Program-made: the position numbers and the translations under genes | Assembly (NCBI GenBank): GCA_023213395.1 | Contig: CM041465.1 | Span: 78,375,741 to 78,439,740 of the forward strand | Length of the DNA: 64,000 nt | Reading direction: 5' to 3' | Origin: Cycas panzhihuaensis | Lineage: Eukaryota; Cycadophyta | Shown here: one piece after another, positions 35,843-46,939 of the stretch | How the letters are laid out: each line of letters starts with the position of its first letter | Numbering within the stretch: position 1 is the stretch's first letter | The notes under the pieces: model-generated | What the model saw: only the letters and a program-made list of their open reading frames with translations | Database searches by the model: none | Told to the model about the DNA's origin: nothing

Positions 35843-36956
35843 TAATATGAATTTGAATGGAAAAATAAAGACTTAATCAAATCGAAATAAATCTAGAACA
35901 AATTTACAATAATATTACATTAATTTGAAGATATTTAAAATTTTTCTTACAAAATTCCTTATGTTTGTGCTCTTTTGAGTATGCAAAGGACTGCTACAAC
36001 AAGTTGGGAGAGAAGAAATGAATGCTGGGCAATTTTTGGGCTACTATACATTCTTTGGAACCATTGCCAGTGAAGTATGCATGGAGTTTTGGTTGCCGAT
36101 AACCAAAAAGATCCCTTTTCTTGGTAAAGAATTCTGCCAATGTCTCTTTCTTGGACTACCGTGGCTATTTTTGTTCTCCCTCAGCTACAACTACACCTTC
36201 TTGGACTTCTTCACTGCCCCCATGATCGGATTTAGGTGTTGTTCTGTTGCTTCTTTTTGCACTTTCATTTCTTTTTTCTCTCCTACGTAGAATTTCTGTC
36301 TTAAAGCCATTCTCTTCTTTTCGGAAAGTAATTTTGGACAAACTTTCCTCGAATATTGCTCCTCTTACTGCGTCTATGGCTCTTGGGCATCCTCTCATAT
36401 CCTCCATGAAGAAATATCATTCTTTTAAAACCCTACGATGCATAGTTTCTTCCTTAACGATTTTTCATTTTTTTTAAGTTCTTCAATGAATTTATAAATA
36501 GTTAAAGAAAACCCACTTAAATCCATTTAATTAATGGGTTTTTCTCTTTTATCATATAGAGGGCACGTGCAAAAATATCCTCCTAAAATTTCGTGTGAAA
36601 TGGACTCCATTCTCCCTATAAAAAATGTTGTCATTTTTCTATTTTTTCTGTTTTTTGTTTTCTGTAGTTTGTAGTGTTGAACTTGCAGTCTACAGGGTTG
36701 CACTTGGTTGAACTTGCAGATACACTTGCAAACTATGTGGCTACACTTTGTTGCACTTGTAGACCACTCAATTGGACTTAGTTACACTTGTAGACCACCC
36801 GATTGCACTTAGTTGCACTTGTAGACCACTTGGTTGCACTTCCTTTTTTGCATTTTTTAAGCATCTTAAGGTATTTTTCTACTAAATGAAGGTTATAAAC
36901 ATGAAAAACAAGGCATTTTAAGAGTATTATGAAATTAAAAATCCAAAAACAGATCA
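35843..36956 (-). repeat. Element F 5' LTR
   Basis: 1114 bp. An 80-codon, arginine- and glutamate-rich minus-strand frame (36165-36407) lies within it and is partly kept in the other LTR. I do not propose it as a gene because it sits wholly inside the LTR. Confidence 0.9.
36751..36842 (-). repeat. 31-bp tandem repeat in F 5' LTR (three units)
   Basis: Three units of about 31 bp, each containing CACTTGTAGACCAC; the 3' LTR has two. Confidence 0.8.
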
Positions 36957-36961
36957 GGACC

Positions 36962-38723
36962 ATAAAGATCTGTGTAGACTAGCTAGAGTGGTCTTTTTTC
37001 TCTATGGTTGCTATCTAGAAAACTTTCTCTATGTTGTTTTCTAAGGGGACACCCTTCACAAATATTTTTATCCACTTCAATATGATGCAACCCATCAACC
37101 ATGTCCATTTTCGTCATGAGTTCTAAGCTATTATAATTTAAATGACCAAATCTCTTGTGTCACATATAACTATCAAGTTTAATAGTTGTTCTCAAAGTAT
37201 ACTTATCTGAAGGAGTGAGAACTAGCTTGAAAAGTCTATCTTTGGTCATTTCAACCTTGGCAACTATTTCCTTATTCTTTCTTTTATCCTTATGGTGTAT
37301 TCTCTATTATTAAATATGACTTTATAATCTTAACCCATCATCTATCCTACTAATAAAAGATTATTTTCATTGTTGGAACATAAATTACATCATCTAGAAG
37401 TCTATATTCACCTACTTTAGTCTTTATAATGATATTACCTCTACTAATAAGTTCATAATATGTGTCATCTCTAAATATAATAGACCCTTTTCTAGTTCTA
37501 TCCATACTTTAAAAAATATTTTGTTTATGGGTCATATGGGTGGAGCAACTAGAATCAATATACCAACTGTCATCTTCTTCCTCATAAGCAATAAAGATAG
37601 ATAGGAATAATTGACCATTCTCCCTTATTTCCATAACTATTGGCACTTTTCTTAGTGGGTGGACCATGCTTAGTAAAACATTTATCTTATGTGTGACCAA
37701 CTCTATCACCAAATAGGGAGTGAAGTGAATCCCTTTTTCCATAACTATGGCTTATGCTGTGAGGATTGGTCCTATTAACATTGGATGGTCTTCCTCTTTC
37801 CATATATAAGACTTGATTTTCTCTTTGTCTATTATTGGGATAGTTGAAGTTAGTCCTTTGAGATTGTATGTCCCCTTGACAATTATGACAACACTGGTTT
37901 GTCCCATAGTGCCTTTCTTGATTTTGGTGTCGATTTTGTCTAGAAATCCTTTGATTTGCTCCTTGTCATCTTTGATGTGGAGCTTTATACCTTGCTTGCC
38001 TATCTTGGCATCTTTCTCGTCTAGGGTTTCTTTCTCTTCCCTTTGGGGATTGAACCCTAGATTTAGAGGTTCCAGCTTGTAAGTTTGATTGTATACTTAC
38101 CTTGGTTGCAAAGGCATGCTTAAGTGACTCACTTGTATTCTTCTTCTCCTCAACTTCCATCAACATGGCACTCAGTTGTTTAGATTTTAAGGTACTTAAA
38201 TCCTTTGATACCTTTATACTAGTTGCCATCATTTCGAACCTTTTTGCATTACCAACACACCTTAAGATTCTTTCAACAACCCTTTACTTAGTTAATGTTT
38301 CTCTAAGGGATCTCATTTGATTAATAAGGTCTTAGACCTTGGTCATAAATTTTATAACTAATTCGTTGGGCAATATCCTTAGGTTTTCAAATATGCTCCT
38401 CAAAGTTTATAGCTTGGATGAAGCTATCCCTTCATAAAGCAAATGTATCCCAAGTATTCTTAGATTTTGTCACCTCACTTACCCTAGGAAATATAGTCTT
38501 TTAGGGCATAAAATATCAATGTAAGGGCCTTGTTGTCCTTTACATTCTCCTTATATGCTAATTTCTCTAGATCTATTCAATTTTAACGTAGTTCTATGTA
38601 TCATATTCTTACAGTGTCTCACATATCATTAGCGATGAAGATGGGTCTCATCCTCCTACTCCAGTTTAAGAAATTAGACCCATCAAACTTAAAAATGATC
38701 ATGTTTCCAAAATTAGCTGCCAT
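36962..38723 (-). pseudogene. Element E copia gag, protease and integrase N-terminus
   Basis: ATG at 38723 opens MAANFGNMI then FKFDGSNFLNW, the copia gag start. Further gag blocks run to about 37970 (open piece 37966-38232). CCHNCQGD near 37880 is the zinc-knuckle start. Protease at 37509-37570 reads DDSWYIDSSCSTHMTHKQ, where DSG is changed to DSS. GAG-pre-integrase and the integrase zinc region follow to 36962, where F is inserted. Stops are frequent. The rest of integrase is at 26345-26858. Confidence 0.85.
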
Positions 38724-41700
38724 TATATCTCAACTAAAGTCTTGATTAATATCCTTTAATAAAATGTCCTTAAGGTATAGTTATCCAAATAAGGTTAATA
38801 AAATATCATTAATGTTATAGTTGTCCTAAATAAGATTTTATAGTTATCCTAAATAAAGTTTAATATTTATCCCAGATAGTTTGAAAAGTATTCTAGTTCC
38901 TAAAAAGGTTTCTAAGCTATAAGTTTAGGGGTCTCTAAAAGAAGCCTTCAGTTGCTATCATGTCTAGTAGCACCTACCTATAAGTGAAAAATTAGGGACC
39001 TAATATACTAGTACATGAGCTCTTAGCTTGGTATACCTCAATGTGTAGGCTACAAAGAAGGTGTTAAACCCCCATAACTTATTTGTCCACCTGCATCGGT
39101 CTTATGCCTAGCGATAGATCTAGCAGTAATGGATTTACAACCAAGGCACTCTCTCTCTCCAAGTTTAGCCTTGGTCTCTAAATTCTAGAATTAGACACAT
39201 TTCTCACCCCAGCCTGCCACCTAATACACTTGATATCTAGCGATGTTCCTCATCTAATATGGGTAAGCCAAAGGCATATGCGTGGTGGTAACTTTAGGTG
39301 TCCTAATTATTCTCCTTGCAAGGTTAGAAAATAAGGAGGTTAATTCAGGTGATTATCTTTTCTAATGTGAGATAAATAAATGTTAATATGGTCTTACTTA
39401 ATCAAAAAATGATTTATTTTAAAATCAAGAAATAAAAGAAACTTTAACAATAAGTAAGACTAATACTTTTCAAATAAAAATGATAAATAATACTTTTGAA
39501 TCAATTTCACTATTCAAAAATAAGATAGTAACTAAGGAATAAGATGATAATATTTCTTCTTAATGAAGCAAGATGAATGTAAATATTCTATCCTATCTTT
39601 CAAATTAAAAATTGCTCCTTGAAAAATAAAGTAAACAACTTTCTTTGAAAGGAAACTATATGCATCTTTTCTAAAAGATTTAAATGATCAATAAAGAACT
39701 AAAATATGAGCCAAAGAAATGAAACTTTCAATGATCAAATGCCTTTCAAATAGGAAGAGCTAAGAAGTTCCTTAAAAAATGCAAGGCAATAAAACTTTTG
39801 AAATGAAGACCAAAATTTCACTATGATCTTTTCAAGCAATGATGAATATGTGAATCTTTTAAAATAAAGATCTATGAAGTAAGTATATAAAGATATAATG
39901 AAATGCTTTAATGAAATGTACTTCCAAAAGCTTAGAAGAGCCAAAAAAGAAACTTGTAGCTATGTGCTAAATTACACTTATCAATCTTTCAAAAATACAA
40001 TGGCTTTGAAGCAAATGAAATATGCCTTTAACTAATAAATTAAGAAGCTTGAGATATAGAAATTTTCAAGCAGATATTTCTTTAATCAATGAGAATAGAA
40101 TGAAAGAATGCTCCTTTGTAAATTCACATGCAAACTAAGAGCAATCTAAATTATTCAAGGAGGTGAAAGACCTTAAATAACAAAAAATGTACTTAAAGAA
40201 ATCTTTTAAATTTAGATTTATATGTTAAAGAAAGAAAATAATAATGATAAAGAGTACCAATTTGTCGCTTTCATCTAAATAGAGCTCCTGATCTTCAAGA
40301 AGCAAAAAAATGATCCTAAAAAGTTGAAAATACATCTTTAAGCTTATAAAACCAAGAAAACATTGTCAATAATAGATTAGTATACATATATTAAACAAGT
40401 ATATTCAGTTATAGTGAACAACTTAGCTCAAAATATCAGATAATTTGTCCAACTAGGACCAAACCAAAGCCTCAACTTCAATAGCTTCAAAGACCTACAA
40501 AATAGTGTCAAAATGTAACGAAACCTATTCTAACATATAGATCATAAAAAAAAAAATTTGATAGATTTGACTGTTTGAAACATAGAGTTCTAGATCTCAA
40601 GATATTAAAGAAAATGTCTAAGGTCCTCTTTATGGTAAATGATTTAAAAGGTACATAAAAGGACCAAATTTAACTATATCAAACTCTAAGAAATTATACT
40701 CAAATCAAGCTAAAAGTGACTCTAGGCCATAGATTTCTAAGTTAGGAATCCAATGAATCAAACAATTCAAGAATTGGACCTCCCAATGTAAAGATATCAC
40801 TAAAAAGGTAAACAGTATTCTTTATTTCAAAAAATAAGTTAAGGTTAGCTTTTATCCCCTTAACTAGATTGGCCCCTAGTCACATAGGGGTCAATATGAC
40901 CATCTATTAGGCTTAAAAAAGGGGGATAGGATTCCAAAAATTATAGAATATACAATAAAGTTTTTGAATAATAAAAAATTATAAAATATAACTTATTATT
41001 TAAAATCCACCAAAAGAGAGGTCATATGGAGCAAATAGGACTGGGGACTAATACCCGAGGGGGCTAAGGTCAAGTTACGTGCTTCAAAACTCAAATTTTA
41101 TCAAATTTAATTAACTTTAATCAAAACTTTAGAAAAAATAAAATAAATCAATAAAAAATAAATGAAATTTAATTCGTACATAGTGTTTGATGTAAATGAC
41201 GAAATACCTTGTGATCCAACAAAGATATCTCACACACCAGTGGATGAAATTAGAAATTATCCTTTTCTCATTAGAGAATTTAGAGATGGCTACATATGAG
41301 TCAATTTCATCAATAAATGAGAGAGTGCTAGTGATTTGAAGTCAAGGAATCCTCTCTAGACTAAAAAACATTGAAAAACAAATAGAAAATCAAATGAATT
41401 AGATTAAATTCTTCTAAAAAATGACTCAGATCTCTTCCAAATACTTGAAGAAGCTTTAGAGATAAATGCTAGTGAAAAACCCATGACGTAGGCATCACAA
41501 AGAGGCTAAATGGTGCATGGTTAATAGAGAGGGATGTAGAGTCCATGGAGGGAGACACATGAAGCCAAGTAGGGCCGAAATGAGGGTAGAGTCTTCTCAC
41601 AACAATATGCAGGGTCCATGTAGAGGCCAAAATGATGAGAAAGAACACATAGAACATGCAGATGATGCCAGAGAGCCATATGGCATGCAAAGGGACACAA

Positions 41701-42182
41701 AGAATACACAGATGATGCCGAAGGCCACACAATGTTTGTATCAGGTATGGAGAGCTTTGTAAAAGGGGCATCTAGATAGAAATACAACTACATACAAAGG
41801 AGAATCGTAAATACATTGAAATAAATGTTGAGAGTAGGAGTCATTTATAATAAAGGAGATTTTAAAATAACAATGAAAAGATTGAGATTCAGTGTGATAT
41901 ATCTCATAAATTGGGAGACAATAACTCAAATGGTTTTTACTATCAGATAGACGACTCAATCACAATCAGAATGAATAGTCATATGATATAGTTCTGATCT
42001 ATCTACAAACAACAATAGCATGATAAAGATCGAGTATCAAGGCACCTTAATGAATGAATATGTATACAAAAAAATCAACAATATAAGTAATAATTTTATA
42101 ATGTTAACCTTTGATAAATCATTATATCAAATATATACCAAGTCACATGAAATAATAGCCATGAATCTCAAACTTGAACACT
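38724..42182 (-). other. Element E leader between PBS and gag
   Basis: A 3.4-kb AT-rich leader. 38930-39350 and the CCCCTTAACTAGATTGGCCCC area near 40855 match the B leader; the second also matches the G leader in reverse. A 41469-41771 minus frame and its overlapping frames are open but look non-coding, with short internal duplications such as ACAGATGATGCC. No gene is proposed. Confidence 0.75.
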
Positions 42183-42186
42183 CACA

Positions 42187-42195
42187 CAGATACCA
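42187..42195 (-). other. Element E primer-binding site, degenerate
   Basis: CAGATACCA, complement of TGGTATCTG, two bases from the LTR. Only the first seven bases agree with the initiator tRNA-Met site, so it is either mutated or primed differently. Confidence 0.65.
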
Positions 42196-42197
42196 AA

Positions 42198-42540
42198 TAT
42201 TGGTCTGAGGATAGAGTAGGCCAAATACAAAGTCTTAATCCATATGTTGAAGAGTGTAATCACTTCTGTAGAACTTTGGTAATGTTAAAAGCACTAGGGA
42301 GGTACTCCCATCAAATATATAGTTTGGGGAGGTAGAGGATTGCCTCAACCCGACATTAGTAACAAATAATAAAAAAATAAATAAAATAACACAAAATACT
42401 TACCTAGTCGATAGATGGTGGCTATCTGTTCACTTTTGGTGGCTATGTGTCTACTCTTGGTGTCATGAGGTAGGCATTTGGGGGCTCAAGGTTAGCTTCA
42501 GTGGCTTACACATCACTTCAAAAGGGGCATTATCCCAATA
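42198..42540 (-). repeat. Element E 5' LTR
   Basis: 343 bp, TATTGGTCTGAGG...ATCCCAATA on the plus strand, followed by the TSD GTTAT at 42541. Confidence 0.92.
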
Positions 42541-42545
42541 GTTAT

Positions 42546-42703
42546 ATTTGGTGTTTATAGTAATGTGAATGCTTTCTTATGTATGTTGAATGATCTCTAG
42601 TTATATACTTACAATTGTTACAGTTTCATATCCTTGATCTTATTACAAAATAGATAGATCTTAGTAGCTAGTTTTCGTTATTTAGAAATAGATTTATTCA
42701 ACA
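42546..42703 (+). repeat. Array D second LTR, right part
   Basis: Resumes ATTTGGTGTTTATAGTAATG after the E target site and ends TTCAACA, followed by the PBS TGGTATTAGAGC at 42706-42717. Confidence 0.85.
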
Positions 42704-45366
42704 AGTGGTATTAGAGCCATATGTATTTTATAGTAAGTGTGCAAAAGATTTGGTATTAGTTTCTTCTACATCAATGGTGAAAGTAACAAATATAAAGTTC
42801 AAAGTGGAGAAGTTTAATGGGAAAAATAACTTTGAGTTATGGAAGCTTAAAGCATATGATATTTTGATACAGTAAGGATTATATAGAACTTTGTTACATT
42901 CATAGATGACTTCTCTAGGAAAATATGGGTCTATTTTTTGAAGAAAGTCTGATGTATTCTATATATTTAAATAGTTTAAAGGTTTAGTTAAAAATAGCAC
43001 AAGTAGGTCAATCAAATATTTACGAACTGAAAATGAAGGTGAGTTCAATTCTTTGGAGTTTAAAAACTATTACAGAGAATTAGGGATTGAAAGACATAAG
43101 ACCACTAGTTATACCCTACAACAAAATGACATTGTAGATTGCATGAATAGAACTCTTTTAAAAAGAGCAAGGAGTATGCTTACTAATACAAGCATGGAGC
43201 AGGCTTATGGGAAGAAAAATTTAAATATCTTGCTATCTAGTAAATAAATCACCATCAGTTGTAATAGATTACAAAATTCTTAAAGAGGTATGGATTAGAC
43301 ACCTATGTGACTATTCTAATTTGAAAGTATTTAGTTATGATGCTTATGCTTTAGCTAATAAAAGTTAGTGCATAAAATTAGACCCAAAATCTAGAAGGTA
43401 CATCTTTGTTGGGTATGGTGATAAGGATGGAGTTAAGGGATGTAGGTTGTGGAACCTACTACCCATAAACGCATCATTAATAGAGATGTAGTATTTGATG
43501 AATCTTCTTTTCTCAAATCAGACATTATAGAAGTTAAGATAAAATAAGAACAAAAAACTAAATATCAACAAGTTAAATTTGAAACCCAACCATCTTTAGA
43601 AGCAAAAAAGAAGGAAGAGTTTTCTGAAGATGAACCTATAAAAGAAATACAAGAATATGAGGACATTCCTCAACTATTTATAAGAAGATTTATACAGTTT
43701 AGGCATCCTCTTGAAAGGTATAACCTAGCTATTTTATTACTTTGATTTCTAATGATGGTGAATTTATATATTTTCAAGAAATAATAGATGATGTTCACAT
43801 TGCACGATGGATGAGGGCTATGCAGGAAGAAATGGAGGCTTTTAAGAAGAATAACTCATGAGACTTGGTAGAACTTCCATAAGGTAGGAAAACTATTAGT
43901 TGCAAGTGTGTTTATTAAAAAGAAAAAATGTTGATGGAAAAGTTGAAGGATATAGGGCAAGATTAGTGGAAAAAGGTTTTACACAGAAATAGGTATAAAT
44001 TTCCATAAAATCTCTTTCCTAATTATCAAGCTTGTTTCTATTTGGGTTTCATGAGCATTATTAGCTTTACTTGATTTAGAGTTAGAGCAATTAGATGTTA
44101 AAACAACTTTTTGACATAGAGATTTGGAGGAGGAAATATAAATGAAACAACCAAAAGGCTTTGTACAGAATGGCAAGAATAAACTTGTTTGCAATCTCTA
44201 GAAATCTTTATATGGCCTAATGCAATCACCTAAGTAATAGTATAAGAAGTTTAATTCCTTTATGTAGAGCCAGAATTTCAAAAGAAGTGAGTATGATTAT
44301 TGTGTTTATTTTAAAACCTTATATAATGTCTTATTCATCATTTTAGTGTTATATGTTGATGGCATGCTTGTGGCAAGCAAAAGTATGACAGAAATCAATA
44401 GGTTGAAGGCTCAAATAGCTAGGGTATTTGATATGAAGGATCTAAGAGTAACAAAATAAATCTTAGGCATGGAGATATATAGAAATAGGAAGAATGGTAA
44501 GCTTTACTTATCATAATAGAAATATGTGGAGAAGATACTAACTAGATTTGGTATGACGAATGTGAAACCTGTTAGTATCCCATTTGCTTCCCATTTCAAG
44601 ATTTTTTCAAGTTTGTATCATAGTTTTAAAAAACAAAAGGAATATATTTCTTATGTACCTTATGCTAGTGTAGTAGGAAGCTTAATATATGCCATGGTAT
44701 GTATAAGACCTGATATTTCATATGCAGTCAGTGTGGTTAGTAGATATATGGCAAATCCAGATAAAGAGCATTGGGTGATAATGAAACGGGTGCTTCGGTA
44801 TTTAAGAGGCATAAGCAACTATTACATCACCTACATTGGTACAAGTAATTCAATTTGTGGATATGTGAATTCAGATTTTATAGGAGACTTAGATAAGAGA
44901 AAGTTAACTTCAGGTTATATGTTTACTCTTATAAATGGTCCAATTAGTTAGATGTTTAAACTTTAAAACATAATTATTTTATCTACTACATAAGCTGAGT
45001 ATATTATTGCAACAGATGCTTGTAAGGAGGTAATTTGGTTACAGGGTCTATTGGGTGAGCTTGGAAGGGTACATAATAAGGTAAAGGTATTTTATAATAG
45101 TCAAAGTACTATTTATTTAGCCAAGAATCCAACTTATCATAATAGGACAAAGCACATTATAGTCAAATATCATTTTGTAAAATAGGATGTTGAAGCAAGT
45201 GGAGTAGCACTTGAGAAGGTCCATACTCAACAGAATTGTATAGACATGTTCACTAAACTAATACTAATAGACAAGTTCAAATGGTATTTGGCTTCTCTTA
45301 TCTTGTAAAAAAGGTGACAAATGGTTCAAGAAAGGTATCAGGTAAAATTATTGTCAAGGTAGAGAT
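42704..45366 (+). pseudogene. D2 copia interior: gag start, integrase, RT, RNase H
   Basis: After the PBS, ATG 42774 opens MVKVTNIKFKVEKFNGKNNF, the copia gag start. Near 42890 it jumps straight into the integrase core (VTFIDDFSRKIWVYF in D3), so most of gag, protease and the integrase zinc region are deleted. Integrase continues with KTTSYTLQQNDIVDCMNRTL (family TP-QNGV-ERMNRTL) at 43053-43247. RT has GKTISCKWVYKK-like text near 43880 and VLYVDGMLVASKS, where the catalytic DD is now DG. RNase H at 44526-44951 reads YVPYASVVGSLIYAMVCIRP, KEHWVIMKRVLRYLRG and GDLDKRKLTSGYMFTL. The end CQNCIDMFTKL-like text and tract AAGGTAGAGAT precede the third LTR. Confidence 0.87.
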
Positions 45367-46039
45367 TGTTAGATATATGAGAATAATGTATAAGGAGGCT
45401 AAAACTTTAGACCTTTTTCCATATAGTTTTTTTCACCAACTTTTCTTGGGGGAGTCTGAGAGGGATTCCCTCCCAACTAGTGTTGCAAGGGGGTCTAGGG
45501 GGGCAATGATAAATATTGGAGTCTCGCCCCCCTCCCCCCCCCCAACAACGAAGGTTTGGAGGTAGTGGCCCTGAAGGAAAAAGCTAGGGTTTAAAAATCT
45601 ACTAAATTGTGAAGAGAATCTAAGTCATTCATAAAAAAAGTGCTAAATCTAATGGTGGCAATTTTGTAACCTGATTTATGTAATTAGCTTTTCCTATTAT
45701 TATTGTTGTATCGTAATTGTGGTATTACATTGTATTGTATCTTGGGCACTTAGTTGATTGTTGCTAAGATGAGAACTCCGTGGAAATTACATATATAAAT
45801 CTTTCATTCTTGATCAAATAAAGCTTATACCTTTCCTATATAGATGTTTTCCTAGCACCTGCTAGGATTTTACCATGTTATATCTAGTGTTCTTGGTAAT
45901 ATGAATGTTTTCTTATATATGTTGAATGATCTCCAGTTATATACTTACATTTATTACAATTTTGTATCCTTGATCTTATTATAAAATAAATAAATCTTAG
46001 TGGTTGTTTTTAGTTGTTTAGAACTAGGTTTGCTTAACA
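45367..46039 (+). repeat. Array D third LTR, shared
   Basis: 673 bp, TGTTAGATATATGAG...TTGCTTAACA. It serves as 3' LTR of D2 and 5' LTR of D3: a polypurine tract abuts its left end and a PBS (TGGTATCAGAGC, 46042-46053) its right end. Contains a C-run near 45525-45541. Confidence 0.9.
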
Positions 46040-46109
46040 AGTGGTATCAGAGCCACATATATTTTGAAGCAAGTGTGCAAAGGATTTGGTATTGGTTTCT
46101 TCTACATCA

Positions 46110-46790
46110 ATGGTAAAAGTGACAAATGTAAAGTTCAAGGTGGAGAAGTTCAATGGGAAAAATAACTTCAAGTTGTAGAAGCTTAAAGCATATGATATTC
46201 TCATGCAACAAGGATAGTATAGAACCTTGGAAGGCAAGTCAAAGAAACCCATGGGAATGAATAACAAAGAATAGAAGGATATGGACAAAAGAGCTCTTAG
46301 TATAATACATTTGTGCTTGGTAGATAAATTTCTATTTAATATTGCAAAGGAGAAAACAACAACAGGATTATTGACAAAATTAGAAAGCCTGCATATGATA
46401 AAGTCTATGACAAATCAAATCTACTTGAAGAGGCAACTGTACTTATTGCATATGAAGGAAGATACTAAAATTCTTGATAATTTAAATGTATTTAATACTC
46501 TTATATGTCAATTGTCTAGCATTAGTGTAATGATAGAGGATGAAGGAAAGAGAATAACCTTGTTATATTCATTGCCTGAGTCTTGGGATAACAGTATCAC
46601 CTCCATCAATTTTAGTACTATTGTTGAGCTAGATTATGACTCTATTGTAAGTACCTTACTGACTAAAGAGATGAGGAGGAGATCCAGTTTAGAAACCTCC
46701 ACACTAGAAGCCATGATAGTAAGGAGGTAGATCTATAGAGAGAGAATAAACTTGTAGAGATACATCAAGATCAAAATCAAAAGGCAAGAA
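46110..46790 (+). pseudogene. D3 copia gag
   Basis: ATG 46110 opens MVKVTNVKFKVEKFNGKNNF. The open piece 46281-46730 gives DKRALSIIHLCLVDKFLFNI, TGLLTKLESLHMIKSMTNQI, LKRQLYLLHMKE, ITLLYSLPESWD and ALELDYDSIVSTLLTKEMRR-like text. This is a full UBN2 gag in Tnt1/Tork style (A---I-L-L-D-VL--V--E-TA---W-KLE-LY--K-L-N---LK-QLY-L-M-E). A single in-frame stop follows KL and another follows NNKE. It would form the particle core. Confidence 0.9.
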
Positions 46791-46939
46791 GGGTAAGTTA
46801 AGATGATAGTATTACAATAATGCATGACATCTCAAGAAGGATTACTAGAGGAGGAAGGAGTTCCAAAATAAGGAAGACCCTGCTAAAGAGGTAAATTAGG
46901 CAGAATCAAGTCAAGGTATGAATAATGATGTCTTGGTTG

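Larger units (their letters stand above)
26864..36956 (-). mobile_element. Ty3/gypsy element F
   Basis: Minus-strand gypsy in the integrase of E. TSD GGACC lies at 26859-26863 and 36957-36961, and removing F restores the E integrase phrase VYTDLYGPMD. LTRs are 26864-27943 (3', 1080 bp) and 35843-36956 (5', 1114 bp), with ends TGATC...GATCA on the intact LTR. The PBS complement GCTCTGATACCA is at 35825-35836. Order on the coding strand is gag, protease, RT, RNase H, integrase: gypsy order. It is interrupted by K between RNase H and integrase. About 7 kb without K. Confidence 0.93.
24381..42540 (-). mobile_element. Copia element E with TA...TA LTR ends
   Basis: Minus-strand copia inserted in the second D LTR with perfect TSD GTTAT (24376-24380, 42541-42545). 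Its LTRs are 24381-24724 (3') and 42198-42540 (5'). All four LTR ends read TATTGG or CCAATA, so the element has TA...TA termini instead of TG...CA. The interior has RNase H, RT and integrase to 26858, is broken by gypsy F, and resumes with integrase, protease and gag at 36962-38723. A 3.4-kb leader and a PBS near 42187-42195 follow. About 8.1 kb without F. Confidence 0.92.

Noticed and set aside
36665-36845. Spaced CACTTGTAGACCAC repeats as a CRISPR-like array
   Set aside because: Units are directly adjacent and similar throughout, without unique spacers; a tandem repeat in a plant LTR.
41469-41959. Four overlapping frames of 72-100 codons
   Set aside because: Overlapping frames on both strands of the E leader, with no family match and no codon pattern.
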